Shown here piece after piece: positions 1-8,060 of a stretch of 54,649 nt of DNA. A program made the position numbers and the translations under genes. The DNA comes from Promethearchaeota archaeon (lineage in GTDB: Archaea > Asgardarchaeota > Lokiarchaeia > Sigyniarchaeales > SOKP01): the NCBI GenBank assembly GCA_011364975.1, contig RDOE01000016.1, positions 1 through 54,649 of the forward strand. The letters run 5' to 3'. The notes under the pieces are model-generated. The model did no database searches, was not told the DNA's origin, and saw nothing but the letters and a program-made list of their open reading frames with translations. The stretch's first letter is position 1. Every line of letters begins with the position of its first letter.

Positions 1-1
1 T

Positions 2-637
2 CTTTCGAGTACTGAACGAAGTCAATTATATGAACTTCGCCAAAAAATACAGAAATATGAAAAATTTTTAACTTACTTTGGTGAATGGGGCCATAAATAT
101 GATTATGAATTAAAAATGATTATACTCGGCTTAAAGGATGAACAATCTGAAATACTTTCACAGATTTTATGCAAATCCAAAATTACAGCGGAGAGAAAAA
201 TAATAGGGCTTAATTTTTATAACAAACTTATAGACAATTTCGATAAAACCGTAACTAACTTACAAATTTGGGATGTTTCTAACAATAAACGATTTGAGTC
301 TATTCGAAAACATTATTACAAGGGAGCAACAGCAGCAATTCTCGTTTTTGATAAAAATAACCTGGAATCATTTAATTTGGTGAAAAGGTATTTTATAGAA
401 TTAAAAGATGTAACTGAATTAAAATTTAGTAGAAAATCATTAAAATTGAAGGAAATAAAAATGCCTTTAGCATTAGTTGGTATAGGACGGCAAAATAATA
501 TTCCTATTGAAGAAATATATTTAACTGCTAAAAATCTTGGAGCCCAATATTTTGATTTTGAAGATATTTACGATGAGACATTACAGGAAGTATTTACTTA
601 TTGTGCTTATCAAGCAATATTAAGATTTCAAGAATAA
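2..637 (+). CDS. Small-GTPase-like protein with degenerate G motifs (5'-partial)
   Basis: The frame is open from base 2, so the N-terminus lies outside the window; the ATG at 116 falls inside the first beta strand and is not the real start. After a charged helical stretch comes YDYELKMIILGLKDEQSE, which aligns with the start of Ras/Rab/Arf domains. Next comes WDVSNNKRFESIRKHYYKGATAAILVFD, close to the Rab pattern WDTAGQERF..YYRGA..LLVYD. The nucleotide motifs are lost: the P-loop GxxxxGKS/T reads GLKDEQSE, DxxG reads DVSNN, and NKxD is replaced by GIGRQNN. The fold therefore looks Rab-like, but GTP binding is doubtful. Asgard genomes carry many small GTPases, so a pseudo-GTPase paralogue is plausible. 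A nine-T run follows the stop. Confidence 0.7.
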   Translation, partial: LSSTERSQLYELRQKIQKYEKFLTYFGEWGHKYDYELKMIILGLKDEQSEILSQILCKSKITAERKIIGLNFYNKLIDNFDKTVTNLQIWDVSNNKRFESIRKHYYKGATAAILVFDKNNLESFNLVKRYFIELKDVTELKFSRKSLKLKEIKMPLALVGIGRQNNIPIEEIYLTAKNLGAQYFDFEDIYDETLQEVFTYCAYQAILRFQE

Positions 638-642
638 CTCAA

Positions 643-651
643 TTTTTTTTT
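643..651 (+). terminator. Poly-T archaeal terminator
   Basis: A run of nine T lies six bases after the stop of the GTPase-like gene. Archaeal RNA polymerase terminates at such U-tracts without needing a hairpin. Confidence 0.45.
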
Positions 652-780
652 AATTTTATCATCGTGAAACAAGCCTTTCACGTAAAAAAGTATTATCTAG
701 ATACATATGAAAAATAGATTACCTATTCTTAGATAAAAAATATTAAAAAAAAAGTTGAATATATTTTGATTCGTCATTTT

Positions 781-1509
781 TCATTTAGATTCTATTTTCA
801 AATTCTTGAAGCTACCTATTATTAAACTTAAACACCAAAGATACATAACGATTTTTTGTATTGTAACTTGAAGCATTAAACCTTCAATTGTATTACCTTC
901 AGGACCAATTAAATAGGCGATTATATAGCTAACTAACGCAAATATAAAGAAAATAAAAGGAATTGCGTGCTTACTAGAATAATTTGAAGTTCTAAAGATC
1001 ATTATCGTGTACGTTATAAATGGAATAAGTGCCCAGAGGAAAGCACTAGCTGCAAATAAGTTATGTTCAGTAGGATATATATTTGATGGTGTAAAAACGA
1101 CGCCTATAAACGAAATTGTTGAAATAATTGTGAAAATAAATCCTAAAGTATATAAAAATTTATCAGATTTCCGCTCACGTTTTTGCCAAGAAATAATAAA
1201 AAAGAATGAATGTGAAAGAGAGAATATTGTTAAAGAAATTGAAAATAGTATTAAAGATGGTAAATTTGATTCACCAGAATAAGTTATAGTATTACCTAAA
1301 TCACTGAAATAGTTAAGGAAGAAGGAATATCCAATAGTACTTGGATCTATTTGTGTGCCTCCAGGATAAAAAAGCATTGCAATAATTGTCAATACTACAA
1401 ATTGAGATGCCCCTGCAATTATAAACTGAAATAAGAATTTTTTCCAGTTATTATTATTCAAATTATCATAACCTATTGGTAGAAATTTTTTTCTAAAAAT
1501 GGATTTCAA
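781..1509 (-). CDS. DUF998-like six-helix membrane protein
   Basis: The 242-aa product has about six hydrophobic segments, near residues 25-48, 83-106, 118-140, 150-172, 182-202 and 215-236. The loop FLNYFSDLGNT after helix 1 and GVVFTPSNIYPTEHNL after helix 3 resemble the S-D-L-G and F-P...H patterns of DUF998 proteins, which have no settled function. The frame opens with TTG at 1509 and has no ATG before residue 45, so TTG is the likely start. It reads towards the GTPase-like gene and has no co-directional partner. Confidence 0.6.
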   Translation of the reverse strand: MKSIFRKKFLPIGYDNLNNNNWKKFLFQFIIAGASQFVVLTIIAMLFYPGGTQIDPSTIGYSFFLNYFSDLGNTITYSGESNLPSLILFSISLTIFSLSHSFFFIISWQKRERKSDKFLYTLGFIFTIISTISFIGVVFTPSNIYPTEHNLFAASAFLWALIPFITYTIMIFRTSNYSSKHAIPFIFFIFALVSYIIAYLIGPEGNTIEGLMLQVTIQKIVMYLWCLSLIIGSFKNLKIESK

Positions 1510-1640
1510 GAATAATAATATATGTATTAAATTTAAATCTTGACCTTTTTGTAAGCAATAGAAGTAATACTTTTAAAAAAATAGAGATATAGGAACTTAT
1601 AAAGAGAACATGTATCGATTTTTAGGTTATGAATTTTAAA

Positions 1641-1740
1641 TGGGAACGGAGGGAATTGAACCCCCGATCTACAGGTATCCACGCACATTATTTGCTTATA
1701 GGATCTGGAGCCTGGCGTGCTACGACTACACTACGTCCCC
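1641..1740 (-). tRNA. tRNA-Trp (CCA) with a 28-nt intron
   Basis: On the minus strand a full cloverleaf folds: acceptor GGGGACG/CGTTCCC with discriminator A at 1641, D stem GTGT/GCAC, anticodon stem CCAGG, loop CTCCAGA with anticodon CCA at 1708-1706, T stem GGGGG/CCCTC and loop TTCAATT. An intron of 28 nt (1677-1704) sits after position 37, the usual archaeal site; its ends ATCC and GGAT pair, consistent with a bulge-helix-bulge splice substrate. No CCA tail is encoded. Oddities are a C27-U43 mismatch and the D loop AGTCGTA, where the usual G18G19 reads CG. The intron is too short to be the box C/D guide RNA known from some euryarchaeal tRNA-Trp introns. Confidence 0.93.
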
Positions 1741-1897
1741 AAATTAAGACTTCAGATAATGATAATATTTATGATGAATAAAGCAATTTATATTTTTCCT
1801 AATATCAAATAGTATTAGGGAAGGAATTTCCTGATCTTAAATAACATATGAATGCATTAAAAAATGGTATCTTAAGGTATATATAAGGAAAATAATT

Positions 1898-2065
1898 TCA
1901 ACTTTTTTTATCTTGTTTGGTATTACAAAAAGGGCATACTTCAGCATTATTACCTATTTTTTCTCCACAAGCAAAACATATATTTTCGGTTTCACCAAAT
2001 TGAATTTTTTTGTCCGTCACTTTTATTTCCTTATTTTGCTCTGTATAGTGTTCCTTCTTAGGCAT
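1898..2065 (-). CDS. 55-aa zinc-ribbon protein
   Basis: A short minus-strand frame from ATG at 2065 to TGA at 1898 encodes a lysine-rich N-terminus followed by CFACGEKIGNNAEVCPFCNT, a compact CxxC...CxxC zinc ribbon. The spacing and residues closely match the C-terminal ribbon of the MIT-like protein at 4535-5200 (CFACG...CPNCG). Such ribbons often mediate protein contacts; no specific role can be assigned. It lies alone between tRNA-Trp and eS30. An opposite-strand frame over the same bases is hydrophobic and low in complexity, and I read it as the shadow. Confidence 0.75.
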   Translation of the reverse strand: MPKKEHYTEQNKEIKVTDKKIQFGETENICFACGEKIGNNAEVCPFCNTKQDKKS

Positions 2066-2235
2066 TTTTATCTCACAAAATTAAAATATCGTAACTTTTT
2101 ATGATAGAGAAAATTGAATAAAATCTTTAAAAGAATTGGAGACCAATATTTACTACAATTCATTATATAAATAGTATAAGCATAAAATTTAAGAGTTTAA
2201 AACAATTTCTAAACTATAATAAAGCAACTATAATG

Positions 2236-2244
2236 TTATAAATA
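2236..2244 (+). promoter_or_regulatory. TATA box of the eS30 gene
   Basis: TTATAAATA lies 38-46 bases before the eS30 ATG, which fits an archaeal TATA box with a transcript start near 2265-2270 and a short leader without an obvious Shine-Dalgarno sequence. Confidence 0.5.
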
Positions 2245-2281
2245 ACTAAACTAAAAAATAAATTTTTGTGTGTAATAAAAA

Positions 2282-2485
2282 ATGCCGGGAAGTCATGGTA
2301 GTTTAACGAAAGCTGGTAAAGTAAAACAGCAAACTCCGAAGATAGAACGAACGGGTGTTAATTCAAGTAATAAAAAACCCCCAAGAATGAGATTTAGACA
2401 GCTCTATAATCAGCGGGTTAATAAAGGCAAGTATGGTGGTCAATCTAATTCATTAGGCGCCAAAAGAGCCAATTTCTCAAGATAA
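2282..2485 (+). CDS. rps30e: Ribosomal protein eS30
   Basis: The 67-aa basic protein begins MPGSHGSLTKAGKVKQQTPK, the characteristic eS30 start, and continues with a conserved PRMRFRQLYNQRV block. eS30 (the FAU-derived S30 of eukaryotes) is a small-subunit ribosomal protein found in eukaryotes and a subset of archaea. There is no ubiquitin-like fusion at the N-terminus, unlike eukaryotic FAU. The C-terminal tail with GGQSNSLGAKRANF is longer than in many archaeal versions. The gene is monocistronic and converges on the TPR gene, with 17 bases between the stops. Confidence 0.9.
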   Translation: MPGSHGSLTKAGKVKQQTPKIERTGVNSSNKKPPRMRFRQLYNQRVNKGKYGGQSNSLGAKRANFSR

Positions 2486-2502
2486 ATATCACTTTTTCTT
2501 TA

Positions 2503-4392
2503 TTAATTTATCACGCCGATTTTTTTTAATTGGTTAGTTAGAATTTGACTTTGTTTATAATAATAGGCAGAGTTATTACTGTCTTTTGCAAGGAGATCAT
2601 AATAATCACACATTAACAAATTCCATCGTATAGACCGCTTAATGCCAGAAATCTCTTTTAAGTTTATTGAAATATTCTTTTCAATCCTTTTTAAGAGAAA
2701 TAAAGCTTTTCGAGAATCTATCCTATGATGGATATAAAATTCAGCTAACTCTAAAATTAGATCTAAAAAGAGGTATGCATATTGCCTTTCATCAAAATCA
2801 ATTCCAACAGAATCAATGGCGGTCCTAAGCATTTTTTGAGCTTGAGACAGATTTCCCTTTTTTTTGAACAATCTTGCCCTAAGGAGATAATATTTTAGTT
2901 TTACTTTGATTGATGTATTTATAATTTGGAAAGCTTTTTTAAAACTATTTTTAGCCTCTGCAGGATGATTTTCTTCTTGATTAATTAATCCTACGTAAGT
3001 GTATGCTAATCCTAAGTACTCATCCCGATTTGAAGAAGCTTCTTCATTTTCGAGAAAACTAATAATGATGTTAAAATGATTAAGAGCATCAATTAATTGA
3101 TTAGTAGAATGATACCATTTCCCTAGTTTATAATGAATTTTTAGAATAAACTCTATTGGTACCTCTCCTGATTTTGCAACACCTAACGCGCTTTGTAAAT
3201 AATTTAAGGCCGTTTCATTTTGGCCTAATAAAACAGCAATTTTATGTAATTTTAATAATATAGCTACAACAATTTTCTTTTGCCGATTTTTATTAAAGAT
3301 TTTTAAAGAGCGATTTAATAGTTCAGCTGCATCATCAAATCTATAATTTTTTAATAAATCTTCCGCTTCAGTATAGGCATTAATCGATTCAATGACTTCA
3401 AAATTTGAAGGTGGGGTATTAAATAAATCATTATGAATTTTATATAATTCAGTTTTTGTAATACTGCTTTCATAATGTAAAGCTGTAAAAGGGAAATTAT
3501 TTTGATCTTGATCAAAACCATTATTCTGTAGTTCTCTTTCGAAGTTGAATTGCATATAATCAGCTTGATTTATTTCTGCGAGATTAATGATATCTAAAAC
3601 AGAATTTAGAAGATTTCTAGCAAATTTAACCCAGTTCTCTAAATACGTTTCAAGATTATTTTCTGATTCATTGAATAATTTAGCTATTAAAAAAGGAGTA
3701 TAACAATCAAATAGGGATCTTATATAAAATTTATTATATTCTAAATCTTTAAAATATGAGAAATAACCTTTTTCTAATACAAAAAACTCATCAAAAGATT
3801 CTTCGTTTGAAAAAAACAAGGTTTCAGAGGTTCTTAGTTTCGGTACACCTTCTTTAAGTTCCCAAGGAAGATTAAAAGTAGGTTCTAGTCGGACTTTTTT
3901 TAAAACAGTATTTACGTTCTCGACAATTAAAAAATCATCTTGATTAAGATCACTTTTTTTATTCATAATAGAAATTCTAATTCGATTTATCCAGGTGCTC
4001 TCATTTTCATTTGTAATAACCTCAGGCATTAAGATATTTAAAAAGTCTAAAAGTTCTTTTTCTTTACCTTTCACTGGGAAATTATGTTCTAAAGAAACTT
4101 TTAGTGCTAAATCTCTTAACATCTTCAAAATATACAAGATACTTTTTAGCGTATTTTGATTTAAATCCCATATTTTAAAGGCTATACAAACTCTAAAGCT
4201 CACCATTTCAAATGGTATGTTGAGCCTTACTGGTAAAGATACTGGAAACTTAATTGTAAATAAGACTAGTTTATCCTTTCTTAAACTAAATCGAAAATAA
4301 TTTTCAATGGTACCTTCTATTTTAAAGCCATTTTTTTGAATAAGTTGCTTTAATTGATCTATTTCATTTGAAGAAAAAGGACGAACAGACAT
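2503..4392 (-). CDS. TPR-repeat protein of unknown function
   Basis: The 629-aa product has an N-terminal region of about 330 residues with mixed beta/alpha character and no motif I recognise. From about residue 335 onward it is a helical array of tetratricopeptide-like hairpins, for example the A-E-x-L-L-K...DDAAELLNRSL unit, YLQSALGVAK, ALNHFNIIISFLENEE, AKNSFKKAFQII and AQKMLRTAIDSV. There are no membrane segments or signal peptide, so it is probably a cytosolic scaffold. It has no co-directional neighbour nearby. Confidence 0.6.
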   Translation of the reverse strand: MSVRPFSSNEIDQLKQLIQKNGFKIEGTIENYFRFSLRKDKLVLFTIKFPVSLPVRLNIPFEMVSFRVCIAFKIWDLNQNTLKSILYILKMLRDLALKVSLEHNFPVKGKEKELLDFLNILMPEVITNENESTWINRIRISIMNKKSDLNQDDFLIVENVNTVLKKVRLEPTFNLPWELKEGVPKLRTSETLFFSNEESFDEFFVLEKGYFSYFKDLEYNKFYIRSLFDCYTPFLIAKLFNESENNLETYLENWVKFARNLLNSVLDIINLAEINQADYMQFNFERELQNNGFDQDQNNFPFTALHYESSITKTELYKIHNDLFNTPPSNFEVIESINAYTEAEDLLKNYRFDDAAELLNRSLKIFNKNRQKKIVVAILLKLHKIAVLLGQNETALNYLQSALGVAKSGEVPIEFILKIHYKLGKWYHSTNQLIDALNHFNIIISFLENEEASSNRDEYLGLAYTYVGLINQEENHPAEAKNSFKKAFQIINTSIKVKLKYYLLRARLFKKKGNLSQAQKMLRTAIDSVGIDFDERQYAYLFLDLILELAEFYIHHRIDSRKALFLLKRIEKNISINLKEISGIKRSIRWNLLMCDYYDLLAKDSNNSAYYYKQSQILTNQLKKIGVIN

Positions 4393-4534
4393 TAATAATG
4401 ATTTTAAAGTAAATTCCCTTAATAAACTAATAAAGAACGCAAATATTAATCTTTCTACAAGGAAATATCAATTATAAATATGTGAATTTATTTGTTAAAA
4501 TTGAATAAAATGAAAAAGGTTTTGAAATGAAATC

Positions 4535-5200
4535 ATGGATATTGCAAAATTTAATAAGGAGTTATCATATAAGGTTGCGAAAGCAAACGGGTTAGAAAAG
4601 AATAATAAACTTAACGAAGCTATTGAAATTTGGCTTAATGTTTCTGAAATGGCTCTAAAAATGTCTAAAACCCCTAACTTGGAATTTTCCTATAAATCCA
4701 TGTTAATGGAAAAAACAGAACAAATAATTGCCCATATTAAGGATTTAAAGTCAAGATTATCAGGTCAAAAGGAAGTAAAACTAATCTCAAAAGGATTGAG
4801 CTCTTCTAAGATAGAGTACATCGATGAGGATGAGGATATTCAAGAATCACATCCCATAGCAAAACAAGCTCCAGTTACCAAAGATTCTAAAATAAACCCT
4901 GAAATTGATATAATTGAAGAAAGTGATATTAAAAATTTACCAATTGGATTTAAAGAAATAAAGCCTAAAAAAGATTTTAAAATTGTAACCCCTCATGATG
5001 AAAATTATGTTAAAGATATGCTAAAAAAAGAAGTTGATATGGATATCTTTAAGCACAGTAATACCGAGGAAAATTCCTCGCAACGTGTTGAATTTGAGCA
5101 ACCTGTAGATAAAAATAAAATAATATGTTTTGCATGTGGTACTGAAATACCCTCAAAATCTAATAAATGCCCCAATTGTGGAACAAATTTAAAAAAATAA
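4535..5200 (+). CDS. MIT-like helical N-domain with C-terminal zinc ribbon
   Basis: Residues 1-70 form a three-helix bundle (LSYKVAKANGLEKNNKLNEAIEIW...) patterned like MIT or TPR-like domains: Ala-rich first helix, EAIEIWLNVSEMAL second helix, and a long third helix ending in IIAHIKDLKSRL. A disordered acidic middle follows. The C-terminus (about 197-221) is a zinc ribbon, CFACGTEIPSKSNKCPNCGT, much like that of the 55-aa protein at 1898-2065. MIT domains in eukaryotes and ESCRT-bearing archaea bind tails of ESCRT-III proteins, so a link to membrane remodelling is possible, but this is inference from pattern only. The stop is six bases from the stop of the convergent PIG-L gene. Confidence 0.5.
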   Translation: MDIAKFNKELSYKVAKANGLEKNNKLNEAIEIWLNVSEMALKMSKTPNLEFSYKSMLMEKTEQIIAHIKDLKSRLSGQKEVKLISKGLSSSKIEYIDEDEDIQESHPIAKQAPVTKDSKINPEIDIIEESDIKNLPIGFKEIKPKKDFKIVTPHDENYVKDMLKKEVDMDIFKHSNTEENSSQRVEFEQPVDKNKIICFACGTEIPSKSNKCPNCGTNLKK

Positions 5201-5205
5201 TCAAT

Positions 5206-5889
5206 CTAAAAATTATAGAATTTTTCAGCATCCTTTAATGAAAAAATAGCAAATCGTTCGGATCTTTTTCTCTTTAATGTTTGCCAACCTAATCTAGTAT
5301 CTTTAAGTGCAAGCTGAGTTTTATATAGACTCATAATCTCATAAAGTTTCTCTCTATAATTTGCGATTTTAACTTTAATTTGCCTTTCCATTGGAAGCTT
5401 TATTACATTATAAATAGCATACACGTAAAATTCTGTATCTTTTAGGTTTAACTCTAAAGCACTTTGCTTTGCAATTGTATGCGTAGCTTGGTGATCTGGA
5501 TGATTATTATTATCGCTTGGTAAAACAATTCTATGAGCATCCTTGATTATATTTTTTGCTAATTTAACACCTAGATTGATCTGATTTTTCGCATCTTGGT
5601 CATGAAATTCGAATAAATGAACATGTTCAGAAAGAAAACCAAAAGCCTTTGAAACTTCCTTGGCTTCAGTAAGACAAATTTTAGCAATTTCATCCTCCGT
5701 CAGATTTAAAAAATCTTTGGCATACTTTTCTAAAAGCTGGCCATGTTCTTTTCCCCATGAAATTAAAACCCGATTATCAGTGACATAAATTATATGAAGT
5801 TCATGACCTTCATCCATCCATTTTAAAATAGAACCCCCACACCCATAGACTTCATCATCAGGGTGAGGTGCAAATATAACTATTTTCAT
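5206..5889 (-). CDS. PIG-L/LmbE-family deacetylase
   Basis: The 227-aa protein starts MKIVIFAPHPDDEVYGCGG, the zinc-binding PHPDDE motif of PIG-L/LmbE N-acetylglucosaminyl deacetylases, and carries the second metal site HPDHQA near residue 133. The length is standard for the family. Members remove acetyl groups from GlcNAc-linked substrates such as GlcNAc-inositol or bacillithiol and mycothiol precursors; the substrate here cannot be read from sequence. The next gene on the same strand starts 39 bases upstream, at the stop of the RNase H-like gene (5929), so the two may be co-transcribed. Confidence 0.85.
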   Translation of the reverse strand: MKIVIFAPHPDDEVYGCGGSILKWMDEGHELHIIYVTDNRVLISWGKEHGQLLEKYAKDFLNLTEDEIAKICLTEAKEVSKAFGFLSEHVHLFEFHDQDAKNQINLGVKLAKNIIKDAHRIVLPSDNNNHPDHQATHTIAKQSALELNLKDTEFYVYAIYNVIKLPMERQIKVKIANYREKLYEIMSLYKTQLALKDTRLGWQTLKRKRSERFAIFSLKDAEKFYNF

Positions 5890-5928
5890 AAGTTAATATA
5901 TCTTTTTTAATTATAATTTGAAGAAAAA

Positions 5929-6486
5929 TTATTTAATTGTAGATCTTCCATTATTAACAATTTTCTCATATTTCTCGATCGCTCTCTGTCTCCATATTGT
6001 ATTCCATCTTTTAAAGCCAGATTTCACATATTTTTCTCTATTGTAAAAATCGTATGAGACCCAGTTAAATAATAGAAAGTAGCGTTTCGCACCACTTTTT
6101 GTAGTTAACCTTTTAGACCGAATTCCTAAATCATTTCTCAAATGGTCAAGATATCTGTTCTCTACAGCATCTTGAAGTTTACCTTCAATAATTGCAGGCT
6201 CATAGTTCACACCCTCCTCGTTGAAATACGATCTGAGCTCATCGAAAATGTTCCCTCTACATAGGAGGATTTTTTCTTTTTTATGATCGAAATTTAATTC
6301 CTCAAGGGCTTCCTTGACAATTTCCACTACTCTTTTTAAAGGCGCTTTATTTTCCCAACTCTCTTTTTTAAAGAGCTCTAATGGGATTTTTTTAAAAAGT
6401 AATTGGTCAGTTTCTTTTCTTAAAAAACCAATAAATGCATCTCCAACCAAATCCCCTGTCCCAGCATCGTCAATTTCTATAGTCAT
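5929..6486 (-). CDS. Conserved archaeal hypothetical protein, possibly RNase H-like
   Basis: The 185-aa protein opens with MTIEIDDAGTGDLVGDAFIG, an acidic strand-turn like the first catalytic strand of RNase H-fold proteins (compare DEAGRGPLAG of RNase HII). A central block AIIEGKLQDAVENRYLDHL resembles the helix carrying later acidic residues. The C-terminus is rich in Trp, Arg and Lys (FKRWNTIWRQRAIEKY). I cannot place it in a named family; the RNase H-like reading is inference from the N-terminal motif. The PIG-L gene follows on the same strand. Confidence 0.4.
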   Translation of the reverse strand: MTIEIDDAGTGDLVGDAFIGFLRKETDQLLFKKIPLELFKKESWENKAPLKRVVEIVKEALEELNFDHKKEKILLCRGNIFDELRSYFNEEGVNYEPAIIEGKLQDAVENRYLDHLRNDLGIRSKRLTTKSGAKRYFLLFNWVSYDFYNREKYVKSGFKRWNTIWRQRAIEKYEKIVNNGRSTIK

Positions 6487-6572
6487 TTTTTAAAATCAAT
6501 CTTCTACTCTATTTGTTTCATTTGTTAAAATTTGGTAATTAATTTCAAGTTTTAGTTTTTAAAAAGTAGAAA

Positions 6573-7952
6573 TCATATAGGTTTACGAGTCAATTCATTC
6601 TTTCTTAGAGTCATTATTTCTCTAAGGGTTTTAAATTCTTTGGGATAATGAAAATATGTGATTATCCAAAAAGCACTGCCGAAAAGTTGCACTAAAAGTA
6701 CGAGTGATATCGCAAGACTTAATAATGATATGTCATTTTCAATCAAAGAGGATAAAAGTAAATTACCAATTATCGCTCCAAAGTTCACCATTAATCCATT
6801 AAAAGAATTAGCAGTACTCCTCAATTCTGGTACATTCACTTCTGAATAAATAGCATATATATTCCCTTGGGATAAATTAATGAAAAAATTCGCAAAAAAC
6901 CCGATTATGATAAAGAATATCCATGAAAATATAATTTCTATGACTGATGCTGTAAAAAACGGAATTAAGTAAAATCCAAACAGAAAAATCATTCCTATAA
7001 TAGACCCAAAAATTGAAATTAAAATTCTACCTTTTAACTTATCCGATTTAACATATGAATCACCTAATTTTCCTCCCATAATTGTTCCTGGAAGTGTGCC
7101 TATCCCAGCCAACAAATATAAAGTAGTTGCTATAAGACCGGGATCTTCTGCTCCTGAGATTTTATTAGTTAAATAGAAAATAGCCCAAGTTCCAAGCGTA
7201 GCTGAAGTTATTCCCTGACATAATACATATAAAAGGATAGATATAACTGATTTCTTTTTAAATAAGTCTTTTAAGTTTCTAATAGTTATTTTATAATCAT
7301 AGATTAAATCTTCACTCTCTTCTTTAAACTCTAATTCAGCACTTCCCTGTTTTGGATCTATTCCACAAATAATGTAATTTATTAAAGTTAAAAATCCTAA
7401 AATAAATCCCAAACCATAAGCAAACCTCCATCCAAAAGGTCCAGTATAGCTTCCTAACAAACCTCCAAAAATTATACCCATACCACTGCCTAACATCAAT
7501 CCTAACTGCATTATTCCATATTTTTTACCTCTCTCTGAATGGACATAAAAATCACTAATAATTGAAAATGCAATAGGTAAGAAAGAACCAGTTCCGAAAG
7601 CTGCAATTGCAATAGTTATTGTAAAAAAGATATAGTTCGGAGATAACGCAGTTAATAAATATGCGAATGTCCAAAGAAAGTTAGTAATAATAAACATTTT
7701 TTTTCGGGAAAACTTTTGGGAAAATCTACCTCCAAAATAACCAAAGATCAAAATACTAATTGAGCTTATTAATAATGAAAGTGCTACTACGACCCCTATT
7801 CCAAAATTAGTAGCACCAGGTAGATATATCAATAAATTTTCAATATTTACCGGAATTATCCCCACTAAAAAATAAATCATGAAATATAGACCCCATAATG
7901 AGATAAAGGTTTTCTTTCTCCTTTTTACATACTCTAATTCGGTCAAAAACAT
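6573..7952 (-). CDS. MFS transporter
   Basis: About twelve hydrophobic helices are arranged as two six-helix halves separated by a charged loop near residues 215-245. The cytoplasmic loop after helix 2 reads GGRFSQKFSRKK, a variant of the MFS signature, and PFGWRFAYGLGF after helix 5 matches the P.GWR..F motif. These features place it in the major facilitator superfamily, with some likeness to Spinster-type carriers; the substrate is unknown. The longest frame starts at a TTG at 7985, but ATG at 7952 is more likely: it leaves room for a promoter between this gene and the divergent CinA-like gene, and an AGGGGAG sequence precedes it. Confidence 0.85.
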   Translation of the reverse strand: MFLTELEYVKRRKKTFISLWGLYFMIYFLVGIIPVNIENLLIYLPGATNFGIGVVVALSLLISSISILIFGYFGGRFSQKFSRKKMFIITNFLWTFAYLLTALSPNYIFFTITIAIAAFGTGSFLPIAFSIISDFYVHSERGKKYGIMQLGLMLGSGMGIIFGGLLGSYTGPFGWRFAYGLGFILGFLTLINYIICGIDPKQGSAELEFKEESEDLIYDYKITIRNLKDLFKKKSVISILLYVLCQGITSATLGTWAIFYLTNKISGAEDPGLIATTLYLLAGIGTLPGTIMGGKLGDSYVKSDKLKGRILISIFGSIIGMIFLFGFYLIPFFTASVIEIIFSWIFFIIIGFFANFFINLSQGNIYAIYSEVNVPELRSTANSFNGLMVNFGAIIGNLLLSSLIENDISLLSLAISLVLLVQLFGSAFWIITYFHYPKEFKTLREIMTLRKNELTRKPI

Positions 7953-8014
7953 CGCTCCCCTGAAGTTTAAATTATTTTTAATCAAAAAACCTAATAATAT
8001 TACTTTACTTTGAA

Positions 8015-8027
8015 TTATAATATATAT
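8015..8027 (+). promoter_or_regulatory. TATA box of the CinA-like gene
   Basis: TTATAATATATAT lies 34-46 bases before the ATG at 8061. It falls after the first in-frame TTG (8010), which rules out that upstream codon as the translation start. Confidence 0.5.
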
Positions 8028-8060
8028 CTTTCTCTATGTGATTATTTATGGCAGATTAAC

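Noticed and set aside
1007..1282. 91-codon plus-strand frame within the DUF998 gene
   Set aside because: It is antisense to a membrane protein with consistent helices, and the frame shows no domain.
1677..1704. tRNA-Trp intron as a box C/D guide RNA
   Set aside because: At 28 nt it is too short to carry C, D, C' and D' boxes with guides.
1913..2104. Plus-strand frame of 63 codons rich in Phe, Tyr and Leu
   Set aside because: It is the antisense shadow of the 55-aa zinc-ribbon gene; its composition is what an AT-rich complement of Lys/Asn/Glu codons gives.
8010..8060. N-terminal extension of the CinA-like protein from TTG 8010
   Set aside because: The extension overlaps the TATA box and the residues are not family-like; the conserved protein begins at MDVEF.
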